In this document: piece after piece, positions 10,418 to 22,402 of the stretch
Numbering within the stretch: the first letter of the stretch is position 1
Layout: every line of letters begins with the position of its first letter
From: Primulina eburnea
Lineage: Eukaryota > Streptophyta > Magnoliopsida > Lamiales > Gesneriaceae
Direction of reading: 5' to 3'
Length of the DNA stretch: 64,000 nt
Assembly: GCF_022965805.1 (NCBI RefSeq)
Contig: NC_133103.1
Span: 28,076,329-28,140,328 of the forward strand
Program-made: the position numbers and the translations under genes
Notes under the pieces: model-generated
Databases searched by the model: none
What the model was told of the DNA's origin: nothing
Seen by the model: the letters and a program-made list of their open reading frames with translations, nothing else

Positions 10418-11294
10418 TTAGTTGCGAGTTTCGACTTCGTTAAAGTCGGAATCCACAGCTTGGCCGGCGTAGCTGCAGCACCTGCAGCCGTTGTAGCCTC
10501 GTTCGCAGAAGCCGTAGCAGCAGCGCCTCCCTCGGCCGCCGCCGTATCCTCCTCCTCCTCGGCCACCGCCGTATCCTCCTCCGCCCCTTGATTAATCAAT
10601 AATCTTGAAGTCCAAATAAGTGTGAATAGCTAGCAATAAAATTTATATTAAAAGTATCCAAAAAAAATTTAATTTGTGAAGTTTTCGTATAAAGCACTTA
10701 GCTTCTTGTTGGATAATAAGATTGATACTCACGGGAAATTTAGGGTCCGCTCCCAGCAAGTGTCACTAGTCCAGACGTAGGTTTTGAAATTACCTTGAGC
10801 CTGAAATCACAGATAAGATCGTTAGGAGGGGGCCAGGAGGATGTCTTGGCGTAGTCCCTCCGAGCTCAAGTCAAAGACTGGGGATATATGGGGGAGCAGC
10901 TAAAGGTGCTGCTGAAAACAATATATTGAATTGAATGCCCGAGTTATACACCCGAACCTGATAATTATATGAGAATACCTGGGCCCGTAATGGGCCTGTC
11001 TTCCATTTGGGCTTGGGATGGGCCACGGGCTCCTGGGCCGGATCTTGATGGATTCATCCCTGGGTATCAAAGATGAAACAAAATAACCCTAGATATAATT
11101 CTTAACTTATTGAATTTCAAAAAAATATATGCATGCAATATATAGTAGAAAAAAATCATATATTATTGATCAAAAGTGAAGAAATAAAATGTTTTACATG
11201 TTTCCTCAACCAAGTCCCTCGCGGCAACCTCAGAGGAAATGAGAAGAAGCATGGCTACCAAGAGGCCAAGAAACACAATTGCCTTGGAACCCAT
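10418..11294 (-). pseudogene. Glycine-rich cell wall type protein gene, two exons, intron carrying a solo LTR
   Basis: Exon 1 (11294-11198) encodes a signal peptide (MGSKAIVFLGLLVAM...SSEVAARD), typical of secreted plant glycine-rich proteins. Exon 2 (about 10586-10418) encodes Gly-Tyr repeats ([17 protein letters not shown]) and the family's Cys-rich tail ([12 protein letters not shown]), ending at TAA 10420-10418. The donor ACAT|GTAAAAC at 11197 is good. The only acceptor before the glycine stretch is at 10588-10587, and with it the phases do not match (1 versus 2). Either a small exon is missing, splicing is unusual, or the gene is broken. A TATA (CTATAAATA on the minus strand, 11363-11355) sits about 60 bases before the ATG. 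Such proteins go to the cell wall or interact with receptor kinases. The repeat domain is very short for the family. Confidence 0.72.
10723..11069 (-). mobile_element. Solo LTR (347 bp) in the intron of the glycine-rich protein gene
   Basis: The ends are TGATAC...GTATCA and the 5-bp target duplication AAGAT is perfect (10718-10722 and 11070-11074). No primer binding site or coding sequence is present, so it is a solo LTR or a very small LTR element. Strand is arbitrary because the termini are symmetric. Confidence 0.88.
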
Positions 11295-11354
11295 TTTCGA
11301 TGGTGATATGAAATTTTGTGATTTGGGATGAAAATGTTGAGATATATGCCTCCA

Positions 11355-11363
11355 TATTTATAG
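11355..11363 (-). promoter_or_regulatory. TATA box of the glycine-rich protein gene
   Basis: Minus-strand CTATAAATA, about 60 bases upstream of the ATG at 11294. Only about 65 bases of native sequence remain upstream before the A-family LTR at 11429. Confidence 0.65.
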
Positions 11364-11957
11364 ATAAATCCATCGCAATATCAAGGGTATAATTGTCAAT
11401 TGAGGATTTTATTTATGTGATAAGAAGGTGTGGGGACCCGGACGCTAATCATCTTTTTAACCATGATTGGGACTAATTAATCCATTAAGGTAAACAGGGT
11501 CTAAATTTTTTTTTTTTAAAATGCGGAAGGTAAACAGAGTCTTATCGGTTCTGAGAAAGACTCGGCGGTTCTGTCCTAGCTAGGATGATCTGCCCTAGAC
11601 TCGGACTCTAACTCTGCTCTAAGTCAATAGATTAACATATCAATCTGATAATCTACAATTATCAATGCAATAAAATAAAGTATGTGATTTAGGAAAACTC
11701 AAGTCAAACCTCACTTGAGTTGTGCAATCCCAACTCAACATTAATTTATACCTTTCTTGCTGTCGATCTAATACAATCAAAGTCTGTCACTGTTCAATCT
11801 GGCAATGACAATACCAATATTCTGTATCAATATTCTAATCAATTCAAAACATCTCTGTTTTATCAAATTCTGACAGTATCACAGTACAATCCTGCGATAC
11901 TGGTGATACCAAACCAGTATCTACTTATGCCAATAATTTACTATCAACCACCGTACA

Positions 11958-14738
11958 TGTAGTGCCCAAATTCAGTACACGTATAACCTGTGCATACATT
12001 TTATTATTAAATCATTTGATTAATTTTAAATGAGTTTTTGCCATGCATAATTTATGAAAAATGCATTATTTTAAATTAATCATGTTCATTGTGATGCACG
12101 TTAAAATGTTTTCGAGTTTCATGTTTCAGACGACTATTCGAAGCGGGATCGAGGAAAAGACCGGTGACGATGTTGGTGATTTAAAACATGGTATTTTATT
12201 TTAAGTTGAGGATGGGGCATTTTTAATAAGTTATTAATTTTAATATTTTAAAGCATTATTATGTATTTAGTGATTTAAGAGTTTAAAATTTTTAAAATTG
12301 GTGTGTAATCATTTTAATTGTAGAGTTTGATTAAATTAGTGAGTGTTAACTTTTAGTTAGTATTTTAATTAGTTAATTTAGCACTAAATTTCTCCTAATT
12401 AAATCACACACACGTTTTCTACACTCACACACACTAAACACGTTTTTACACACACTAAAACACACAACACACACCTACAAGTTTATTTTCAGATTTTAAA
12501 AAAAGAAAACCTAGGGTTCTTGTGAAAGAAACGGCCGCCCCCTCCTCTGAATTATTCCAGCATATTTTCAGTGTGTTTTCTTCAAGGATTTTAGCGCCAC
12601 TTTCGTCCCGGATCGAGCCTCGCACCGTCTCCGCTTCGGTATCGTCGTCACGGTATTTTTAATATCAAAAGGCACGTATAATCTGTTCTTTCTGCATCGA
12701 TCTTGTCATAGTATGTGTCGTGTTATTTTATGCGTGAAAATCCATGTGTGACGTTCGTCGTTTGAGCGGAAAATGGTTTGAATGCGTTTGAAATACTTCT
12801 TACATCTGAAATCTCGTAACTTACTGTTCTGATGAAAACTGCGATTTTTCTGTCGGGATTTTGAGAAAACCTTCAACTAAAAAATTGTAGAACATTTCGA
12901 TACCTGTGATTTGATATAAAATTCGAGATTTTTGGATGAAAATTGAGTGAGTTATGATATTTTTCGTGGGACTGCTCAAACTGCGACTTTTACGAAAATT
13001 GTGTTCTTGAAGTTTTTGTTGCAGGCTTCGTTGGGGATCGACGGGTAATCGTTGCTGCGTCTAGGTATGATTAGTATGATGTTGGGATGTTATTTGATAC
13101 GTCGTATAGTGTCGATAGGCACTCCAATGCGTTAGGAGTCGTGGGAAACGAATTGGTGTCAATTGCTATGCTTTGAATTGTATGTGTTGTAAGGTGAACT
13201 CATTGCTTTGGGTGTTTGTACGAATTTGGTTGATGTTATGGAATGCTAAGGTGGGTCTCGGGGTGTCGTTTCATAGTCCGTGTAATCGAGTCTAGGATGT
13301 TAAGCAAAACATGTACAGAATTTTCGTGAGTTTCTTGTCCCGCGAGTACACGGACCCTCACCCGGACCCCCACACGGGGTCCGTGCCTTTGTTCCTCAGT
13401 AGTGTCGAAAACCCGATTCTACACGGAACCCTTGACGGACCCATGCACGGGGTCCGTGCCCCTCTCCTTTCCGAGTGTTCCCTTCACAGTATCTACACGG
13501 ACCATGACCCGGACCTATAGACGGGGTCCGTGCCTTTACTTTTCGACACACACACCATGCTGTATCTACACGGACCCAAGCCCGGACCTAGGCACGGGGT
13601 CCGTGTCCTCCTATTTTTTGGGATACATTCTTTCATCACTTAGGATTCAGTTTGAGGTTGTATGCTAAGGTTTAATATGATGTTTTCAAGGTCGAGTCAT
13701 GGGAAAACTTAGAACGTCCTAAGTATTGATTGAGCTTAGGAGTAAGTATGATTTCTACGTATAAGTTATGCCAGTTAAGTATGCAAGTTCATGTTAGTAT
13801 GTTGCAGCAACGGCCCCGATCGAAGTCCAACGAACCCTTCAACACCAAGTAAGTATGTTGACGTGCAAGAAAATATTTTAAGTTTTGAGGTATGCTAAAT
13901 GTCTTGTGACCAAATTGAATGGGTTTGGAAGTCGGTGAACGTGGCCGAGGACTTCTCCACCCCGTTAAATTATGAACGGGTTAGATCGTGGTTGGAAAGC
14001 GTTAAATTATGAACGGGGACCAACCAGCCCGTTAAATTATGAACGGAGATCTCATGTATGTGGCAGTGGATACGTCCCTGTCAGCCCAGTACTGTGGTTT
14101 GTCTGATCAGGCGTTTATTATGTATGGGTCACCTGCTTTGAGACATCCTCTACGCAAAATGATGAAGTATGTATGTTCAAGTATGTTCAAGTATGCAGCA
14201 TGTTTAAGAAAAGTTTAAGTTATGGCACGTTGAAGTATGTATGTACATATGTTCAAGTTTTAATACGCAAGTTCAAGTTTCAAGTTATGTATGTCCTATT
14301 TTAAAGTTGCATGTGATTTTATTATGTAGTACTCGTTATTCCTGTTTATACGTGTTGAGTCTTTAGACTCACTAGACTTGATCGATTCAGGTGACTATGT
14401 TGAGGAGACAGGAGGTGGTGACCAAGGGGCAGGCTTGGACTGAGCGGCAGGCTAAACCCGAGGACCGCCCATGTTATTTTACGATTTTTTATGCAAGTTC
14501 AAAATACTCTGATGTTATGTTTCATTTCAATACTTTTGGAGCAAGTGTTTCTTTTTAGCAAATTTTATTGGTGATGTAGATTTCAAACATTTTTATTGAC
14601 GAAGGATGTAGTGACGACCGTATTTGATTTCATTTCCGCATTCCTTTTAGTTTAAAAGAAAATTTTAAATTCTTCCGCAAATTTTAAGTAGTAAATTCTT
14701 CCTCAAATTTTAAGTAGTAAAGAGTACGGTTCGTTACA
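11958..14738 (+). repeat. 5' LTR of element B
   Basis: TGTAGTGCCC... to ...TTCGTTACA, 2781 bp. It contains four blocks of CACGGACCC/GGGTCCGTG inverted motifs (about 13348-13606), three copies of CCGTTAAATTATGAACGG (13970-14050) and the shared hairpin block at 14357-14370. Confidence 0.96.
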
Positions 14739-14740
14739 GT

Positions 14741-14752
14741 TGGTATCAGAGC
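14741..14752 (+). promoter_or_regulatory. Primer binding site of element B (initiator tRNA-Met type)
   Basis: TGGTATCAGAGC begins three bases after the 5' LTR end and is the standard complement to the 3' end of plant initiator tRNA-Met. Confidence 0.95.
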
Positions 14753-14989
14753 CAGGTTCTTGTAAAGGGTTACGCCTACTGCCAGTCGCAAGAAGCTCAC
14801 GAAGTCACATCTCAAGTCTGTAAGTTTTAAAGTTTCAAATTTATGTTATGTAGTAAGCATTAAGTTATGATTTCAGTATGTGCATGTTTTAAGTTTGAAT
14901 TACTTGCATCTTAAGATATTGATTTATGTTCATGCATGTTGGGTTTATGTGTTGGGTAAATTATTGGAACAGTATAGCGTCCTACCCGT

Positions 14990-16052
14990 ATGGTTAACCA
15001 GGAAGCAAGGACTGAGGACATGGAGCACCGAGAGGAGGAAAGAGCCAACCCGCCACCACCACCTCTAGACATGCAGGCTCAGATGCTTGCAGGCATGACG
15101 CAGTTCTTCGCGCAGTTTGCGAGGAACCAGACTACTGCAGGCCCCGAGGAGAGGCCTAGGACAGAGGCGGTATATGAGCGATTCCGGAGGATGAGTCCGA
15201 AGGAGTTTTCGGGTACCACTGACCCGATGGTAGCTGAGGGATGGATCAAGTCCATCGAAGTAATATTCGATTTCATGGAGCTGATGGACGCTGACAGGGT
15301 CAGATGTGCTATATTCTTGCTGACAGGGGATGCTAGACTGTGGTGGGAGAGTGCATCGGTGGCAGTAAACTTGCAGACTCTGTCGTGGAATGGATTCAAA
15401 GAGGCGTTCTACCCCAAATATTTCACTGAGGAGGTAAGATCCAGACTCACCAGTGAGTTTATGACGCTGCGTCAGGAAGGTAGTAGCGTGGCAGAGTTTG
15501 TTAGGAAGTTCGAGAGGGGGTGTTACTTTGTACCCCTCATTGCAAACGATGCCCAAGCAAAGTTAAGGCATTTTCTGAATGGGTTACAGCCGATCCTACG
15601 CCGCGATGTGAGAGTAGCTGGCCCCACTACTTACGCAGTTGCAGTTTCTAGGGCTTTGGCGGCAGAACAGGATCTGAGGGATATAGAGGCGGACCGACAG
15701 GGCAAGAGGCCCTATCAGGCACCGCCGCAACACCAACAGCAACAACATCAGAGATCCCAGTTTAAGAGGCCGTTTCAGGGGCCTCCTGGGAAAAATCCTT
15801 ATCCAGGACCGCCAAAGGGCAAGGGTCCAATTCAGCAGCAAGGGGCGCCTCAGAAGCCCGCTATCTTCCCAGTGTGCCAGAAGTGCAATCGCCAGCATCC
15901 CGGACAGTGCTTATGGGGATCCGGAAAATGTTTTAAATGTGGAGCTACGGACCACATGTTGAAAGAGTGCCCACAGTGGAAGCAGCCGACCCAAGGAAGA
16001 GTGTTCGCCATGCATGCACTAGAGGCGAACCCAGACACGACACTACTAACCG
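14990..16052 (+). CDS. Gag of element B (exon before the intron)
   Basis: ATG 14990 (MVNQEARTEDMEHR) opens 250 bases after the primer site. The capsid domain includes AEGWIKSIEVIFDFM, LTGDARLWWES, WNGFKEAFYPKYF and EFVRKFERGCYF, matching the plant retrotransposon gag family. A basic Gln/Pro-rich linker follows, then a CCHC zinc knuckle (CFKCGATDHMLKEC) that binds element RNA. No stop interrupts it. Read without splicing, the frame ends 74 bases later at a TAG; with the intron 16053-16228 removed it continues in phase into protease. Confidence 0.9.
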
Positions 16053-16228
16053 GTAAACTTTTCTACCTAAGCTCAGTATTACTTTGCCGTGCATGTGGAT
16101 TTTGTTTGGAATTATTAGTATGCTAGTAATATTTTTGTGCACCTTGAGTATTGGGTTCTTTTATGCTCGAGAGTTTTGGTAAGATTTTTGGGATATAAGT
16201 TAGTTTGTGTTGTGCTAACGAATCTCAG
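16053..16228 (+). other. Predicted intron between gag and protease of element B
   Basis: The donor is CCG|GTAAACT and the acceptor AATCTCAG|GA, 176 nt, T-rich (many TTT runs). Both sides are phase 1, and joining them rebuilds a continuous gag-protease frame leading to LLDSGATHSFIS. The intron itself has stops in the frame. Confidence 0.75.
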
Positions 16229-19200
16229 GAAGCATTTTTATTAAGAGACTATCCACAACCGCACTGTTAGACTCCGGAGCCACTCACTCCTTCATATCGG
16301 AGACTTTTGCCAACCATTTGGACCTCAAGTCCATTGGCCTAGACGTGAACTTTTCAGTGACAGTCCCATCAGGAGAAGAGCTGTTAGCTACCAGTGTGGT
16401 CAGAGACATCGATCTAGAACTGCATGGCCACTTAGTGTATGCAGATTTAATCCTATTGCCGATGCCAGAATTCGACATCATATTGGGAATGGACTGGCTG
16501 ACTAAGAACAGAGTTCTTATCGACTTTCAGAAGAGATCAGTACTATTCAGACCGTTGGGTATGGAGCAGTTTCTTTTTGAGCCAGACAGGTGGAGAAGTT
16601 TCCCTCGCATGATTTCGTGCATGCAGGCGAGGAGACTGATTTCCAAGGGGTGCCAGGCCTTCTTGGCTAGTATTATTTCAGCACCTGATGCGCCTACTCC
16701 ATCTCTAACTGAAGTGCCAGTAGTCAGTGAATTCTCAGACGTCTTCCCAGACGATGTTTCAGGTCTTCCACCAGATAGATAGGTGGAGTTTGCTATTGAT
16801 CTCATGCCAGGCACAGTGCCAATCTCTAAGGCACCGTACAGATTAGCTCCAGCGGAAATGTTAGAACTCAAGCAGCAGATTCAGGAGCTCTTAGACAAGG
16901 AGTTTATCCGCCCGAGTTTCTCACCGTGGGGCGCACCGGTACTTTTTGTGAAAAAGAAAGACGGAAGCATGAGACTGTGCATCGATTACCGCGAACTGAA
17001 CAAGGTAACGATCAAGAATAAGTACCTGTTGCCTAGAATCGAAGACTTGTTTGATCAATTACAGAGAGCTACAGTGTTCTCTAAGATAGATCTTCGATCA
17101 GGGTACCATCAGCTAAAAGTGAAGGATGCAGATGTCCACAAGACAGCTTTCAGGACCCGGTATGGGCATTACGAATTCTTAGTGATGCCGTTTGGATTGA
17201 CTAATGCTCCAGCAATTTTAATGGATCTCATGAACCGAGTATTTCAGCCATTCCTCGATCAATTCGTCATAGTATTCATTGACGATATTCTTATATACTC
17301 GAAGAGCCATGAGGAGCACCGCCAGCACTTGAGAACAGTTTTACAGACCTTGCAGAGTCGCAAGTTATATGCGAAGTTCAGTAAGTGTGAATTTTGGTTG
17401 GAGAAGGTAGCGTTTTTGGGGCATATTGTATCTAGCAGTGGAATTGAAGTGGATCCATATAAGGTAGCAGCGGTTAGAGATTGGGTTGAACCTAAGAACG
17501 CATCAGAAATCCGCAGTTTTCTGGGTTTGGCCGGATACTACCGTAAGTTCATTCGAGGATTTTCATCCATAGCGGTGCCACTCACGTCACTCACCAAGAA
17601 TAATGCTAAATTCGTGTGGAGCGACGAATGCCAGAAGAGCTTCGATACGTTGAAGCAAGCTCTTATTTCAGCGCCAGTGCTAGCCATGCCATCCGAGGCA
17701 AGGAGACATTGTGTTATATACCGATGCATCTAAGCTCGGGTTAGGCGCAGTATTGATGCAGCAGGGTCGGGTCATAGCCTATGCTTCCAGGCAACTGAAA
17801 GTGCACGAGAAGAACTATCCGACTCACGACCTAGAGTTAGCCGCCGTTGTCTTCGCACTGAAAATTTGGAGACACTACCTATACGACGAGAAATGTCAGA
17901 TTTTCACCGATCATAAGAGTCTCAAATATTTCTTCACGCAGAAGGAGTTGAATATGAGACAAAGACGATGGTTGGAACTTGTGAAGGATTACGACTGCGA
18001 AATTAGCTACCATCCGGGAAAGGCTAATGTTGTCGCGGACGCATTGAGCAGGAAAGTGGCAGTTGTAGCTCAATTGTCAGTGCAGAAACCTCTTCAATCT
18101 GAGATTCAGAAGTTTGGTCTAGAGATTTATCGTGAGGGCAGAGCTCCTAAGCTGTCTAATCTGACAGTCAAATCTGATATGCTAGACCGTATCCGGGCAG
18201 GATAGTCTTCAGACGAGCAGCTACAGAAATGAAGATTGAGAGATGAGGCCAAAGGCAGTGTTCTTTATAAAGTGTCAGATGGGATAGTGAGGTACAGAGG
18301 TAGAATGTGGGTGCCTAGTGGTGACTCGATTAGACAAGATATTTTGACAGAGGCACACGCATCTCCGTATTCTATCCATCCAGGAGGTACCAAGATGTAT
18401 AAGGATCTCCAGCTTTTGTATTGGTGGCCAGGGATGAAGCGAGACATCCGCAGGTTCGTGTCCGAATGTCTCCCTTGCCAGCAAGTAAAAGCTGAACATC
18501 AGAGGCCAGCAGGATTGGTTAAGCCACTCCTCATCCCTGAGTGGAAGTGGGAGAACATTACTATGGATTTTGTGGTTGGGTTGCCGAGGTCAGTCCGAGG
18601 ATCGAATTCTATTTGGGTTATAGTTGACCGACTCACTAAGACACCACACTTTTTGCCAGTGAAGACGACTTTCTCCATGACGCAGTACGCGGAGCTATAT
18701 ATTCGGGAGATAGTCCGTTTGCATGGGTTCACAGTTTCAATTGTGTCCGACAGGGACCCGAGATTCACATCGTCCTTCTGGAAGAGCTTACACGCAGCCA
18801 TGGGGACGAAGTTGCTTTTCAGTACAGCTTTTCACCCGCAGACAGATGGCCAGTCTGAGCGAGTGATTCAGATTTTAGAGGACTTGTTGCGAGCGTGTAT
18901 GATTGATTTTCAAGGAGCTTGGGAGTCTAGACTATCTCTAGTGGAGTTCACATACAACAATAGCTTCCAATCATCAATTGGTATGGCCCCCTATGAGGCG
19001 TTGTATGGAAGGAAGTGCAGATCACTAGTTCATTGGGATGAAGTTGGTGAGAGGGCAGAACTTGGTCCAGAAATAGTTCAGCAGACTGCAGACATAGTGG
19101 CCAAGATTCGTGACAGAATGAAGACCGCCCAAAGCCGTCAAAAGAGCTATGCCGATAAAAGGAGAAGAGATCTCGAGTTTGCCGTAGGAGATCACGTTTT

Positions 19201-19609
19201 TATCAAGATAGCACCTATGAAGGGTGTTATGAGATTTGGAAAGAGAGGCAAGTTGAGTCCGAGGTTTATTGGGTCGTTTGAGATTTTGGACAGAGTTGGG
19301 ACACTAGCCTATCGTGTTGCCCTTCCGCCAAATCTGGCCGGGGTACACAATGTGTTCCACGTCTCGATGCTAAAGAGGTACCTAGCCAATCCTTCTCATA
19401 TCCTGAGTTATGAGCCGTTGCAGTTGGCTCCTGACCTGTCCTTTGAGGAGAGACCGGTCCAAATCCTAGACAGGCAAGAGCGTAGGCTTCGGAACAAAGT
19501 GACTAAGCTAGTCAAAGTCCGGTGGCTCAACCAATCAGTGGAAGAGGCCACATGGGAGTCCGAGGCAGATATGAGACTTCGCTACCCGGAGTTGTTCGGT
19601 AAGATTTAA
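16229..19609 (+). pseudogene. Pol of element B: protease, RT, RNase H, integrase, chromodomain-like end
   Basis: Domains in order: protease (LLDSGATHSF), RT ([21 protein letters not shown]; active site FIDDILIYS), RNase H ([24 protein letters not shown]), integrase zinc end (HPGGTKMY with CLPCQQ), integrase core ([27 protein letters not shown]), and a C-terminal VRWLNQSVEEATWE like the chromodomain of Tekay elements. It ends at TAA 19607-19609. Breaks are TAG 16780-16782 where an acidic codon is expected, a shift near 17700 just before the RNase H Asp, TAG 18203-18205 and TGA 18230-18232. The last two look like C-to-T type changes of CAG and TGG. All catalytic residues named remain. Confidence 0.92.
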
Positions 19610-19630
19610 TTTCGAGGACGAAATTTTTAT

Positions 19631-19645
19631 AAGTGGGGGAGGAAC
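19631..19645 (+). promoter_or_regulatory. Polypurine tract of element B
   Basis: AAGTGGGGGAGGAAC immediately precedes the 3' LTR. It primes plus-strand DNA synthesis. Confidence 0.85.
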
Positions 19646-22402
19646 TGTAGTGCCCAAATTCAGTACACGTATAACATGTGCATTCATTTTATTATTAAAT
19701 CATTTGATTAATTTTAAATGAGTTTTTGTCATGCATAATTTATGAAAAATTCATTATTTTAAATTAATCATGTTCATTGTGATGCACGTTAAAATGTTTT
19801 CGAGTTTCATGTTTCAGGCGACTATTCGAAGCGGGATCGAGGAAAAGACCGGTGACGATGTTGGTGATTTAAAACATGGTATTTTATTTTAAGTTGAGGA
19901 TGAGGCATTTTTAATAAGTTATTAAGTTTTAATATTTTAAAGCATTATTATGTATTTAGTGATTTAAGAGTTTAAAATTTTTAAAATTGGTGTGTAATCA
20001 TTTTAATTGTAGAGTTTGATTAAATTAGTGAGTGTTAACTTTTAATTAGTATTTTAATTAGTTAGTTTAGCACTAAATTTCTCCTAATTAAATCACACAC
20101 ACGTTTTCTACACTCACACACACTAAACACGTTTTTACACACACTAAAACACACAACACACACCTACAAGTTTATTTTCAGATTTTAAAAAAAGAAAACC
20201 TAGGGTTCTTGTGAAAGAAACGGCCGCCCCCTCCTCTGAATTATTCCAGCATATTTTCGTGTGTTTTCTTCAAGGATTTTAGCGCCACTTTTGTCCCGGA
20301 TCGAGCCTCGCACCGTCTCCGCTTCGGTATCGTCGTCACGGATATTTTTAATATCAAAAGGCACGTATAATCTATTCTTTCTGCATCGATCTTGTCATAG
20401 TATGCGTCGTGTTATTTTATGCGTGAAAATCCATGTGTGACGTTCGTCGTTTGAGCGGAAAATGGTTTGAATGCGTTTGAATTACTTCTTAGATCTGAAA
20501 TCTCGTAACTTACTGTTCTGATGAAAACTGCGATTTTTCTGTCGGGATTTTATGAAAACTTTCACCTAGAAAATTGTAGAACTTTTCGATACCTTCGATT
20601 TGATATAAAATTCGAGATTTTTGGATGAAAATTGAGTGAGTTATGATATTTTTCGTGGGACTGCTCAAACTGCGACTTTTACGAAAATTGTGTTCTTGAA
20701 GTTTTTGTTGCAAGGCTTCGTTGGGGATCGACGGGTGATCGTTGATGCGTCTAGGTATGATTAGTATGATGTTGGGATGTTATTTGATACGTCGTATAGT
20801 GTCGATAGGCACTCCAATGCGTTAGGAGTCGTGGGAAACGAATTGGTGTCAATTGCTATGCTTTGAATTGTATGTGTTGTACGGTGAACTCATTGCTTTG
20901 GGTGTTTGTACGAATTTGGTTGATGTTATGGCATGCTAAGGTGGGTCTCGGGGTGTCGTTTCATAGTCCGTGTAATCGAGTCTAGGATGTTAAGCAAAAC
21001 ATGTACAAAATTTTCGTGAGTTTCTTGTCCCGCGAGTACACGGACCCTCACCCGGACCCCCACACGGGGTCCTTGCCTTTGTTCCTCAGTAGTGTCCAAA
21101 ACCCGAGTCTACACGGACCCCTTGACAGACCCATGCACGAGGTCCGTGCCCCTCTCCTTTCCGAGTGTTCCCTTCAAAGTATCTACACGGACCCTGACCC
21201 GGACCTATAGACGGGGTCCGTGCCTTTACTTTTCGACACACACACCATGCAGTATCTACACGGACCCAAGCCCGGACCTAGGCACGGGGTCCGTGTCCTC
21301 CTATTTTTTGGGATACATTCTTTCATCACTTAGGATTCGGTTTGAGGTTGTATGCTAAGGTTTAATATGATGTTTTCAAGGTCGAGTCATGGGAAAACTT
21401 AGAACGTCCTAAGTATTGATTGAGCTTAGGAGTAAGTATGATTTCTACGTCTAAGTTATGCCAGTTAAGTATGCAAGTTCATGTTAGTATGTTGCAGCAA
21501 CGGCCCCGATCGAAGTCCAACGAACCCTTCAACACCAAGTAAGTATGTTGACGTGCAAGAAAATATTTTAAGTTTTGAGGTATGCTAAATGTCTTGTGAC
21601 CAAATTGAATGGGTTTGGAAGTCGGTGAACGTGGCCGAGGACCTCTCCACCCCGTTAAATTATGAACGGGTTAGATCGTGGTTGGAAAGCGTTAAATTAT
21701 GAACGGGGACCAACCAGCCCGTTAAATTATGAACGGGGATCTCATGTATGTGGCAGTGGATACGTCCCTGTCAGCCCAGTACTGTGGTTTGTCTGATCAG
21801 GCGTTTATTATGTATGGGTCACCTGCTTTGAAACATCCTCTACGCAAAATGATGAAGTATGTATGTTCAAGTATGTTCAAGTATGCAGCATGTTTAAGAA
21901 AAGTTTAAGTTATGGCACGTCGAAGTATGTATGTACATATGTTCAAGTTTTAACACGCAAGTTCAAGTTTCAAGTTATGTATGTCCTATTTTAAAGTTGC
22001 ATGTGATTTTATTATGTAGTACTCGTTATTCCTGTTTATACGTGTTGAGTCTTAGACTCACTAGACTTGATCGATGCAGGTGACTATGTTGAGGAGACAG
22101 GAGGTGGTGACCAAGGGGCAGGCTTGGACTGAGCGGCAGGCTAAACCCGAGGATCGCCCATGTTATTTTACGATTTTGTTATGCAAGTTCAAAATACTCT
22201 GATGTTATGTTTCATTTCAATACTTTTGGAGCAAGTGTTTCTTTTTAGCAAATTTTATTGGTGATGTCGATTTCAAACATTTTTATTGACGAAGGATGTA
22301 GTGACGACCGTATTTGATTTCATTTCCGCATTCCTTTTAGTTTAAAAGAAAATTTTAAATTCTTCTGCAAATTTTAAGTAGTAAAGAGTACGGTTCGTTA
22401 CA
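19646..22402 (+). repeat. 3' LTR of element B
   Basis: Same ends as the 5' LTR, 2757 bp. It lacks the 24-bp duplication near the right end that the 5' LTR has. Its hairpin at 22047-22059 is missing one T in the loop. Confidence 0.96.

Larger units (their letters stand above)
11958..22402 (+). mobile_element. Element B: complete chromovirus (Tekay-like) Ty3/gypsy element, 10.4 kb
   Basis: The two LTRs (11958-14738 and 19646-22402) differ mainly by a 24-bp duplication in the 5' copy plus scattered substitutions. The target duplication GTACA is perfect (11953-11957 and 22403-22407). The order is PBS, gag, intron, protease, RT, RNase H, integrase with a chromodomain-like end, then polypurine tract. 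Coding damage consists of TAG 16780-16782, a frameshift near 17690-17710, TAG 18203-18205 and TGA 18230-18232. Confidence 0.96.

Noticed and set aside
10408..10599. Minus frame rich in Ala/Glu ([13 protein letters not shown])
   Set aside because: It is the wrong frame of the glycine-rich exon. The frame with Gly-Tyr repeats and the Cys-rich tail matches a known plant family.
13970..14050. CRISPR-like look of CCGTTAAATTATGAACGG repeats
   Set aside because: Only three copies with unequal spacers, inside an LTR and repeated in every B LTR. This is plant nuclear DNA.
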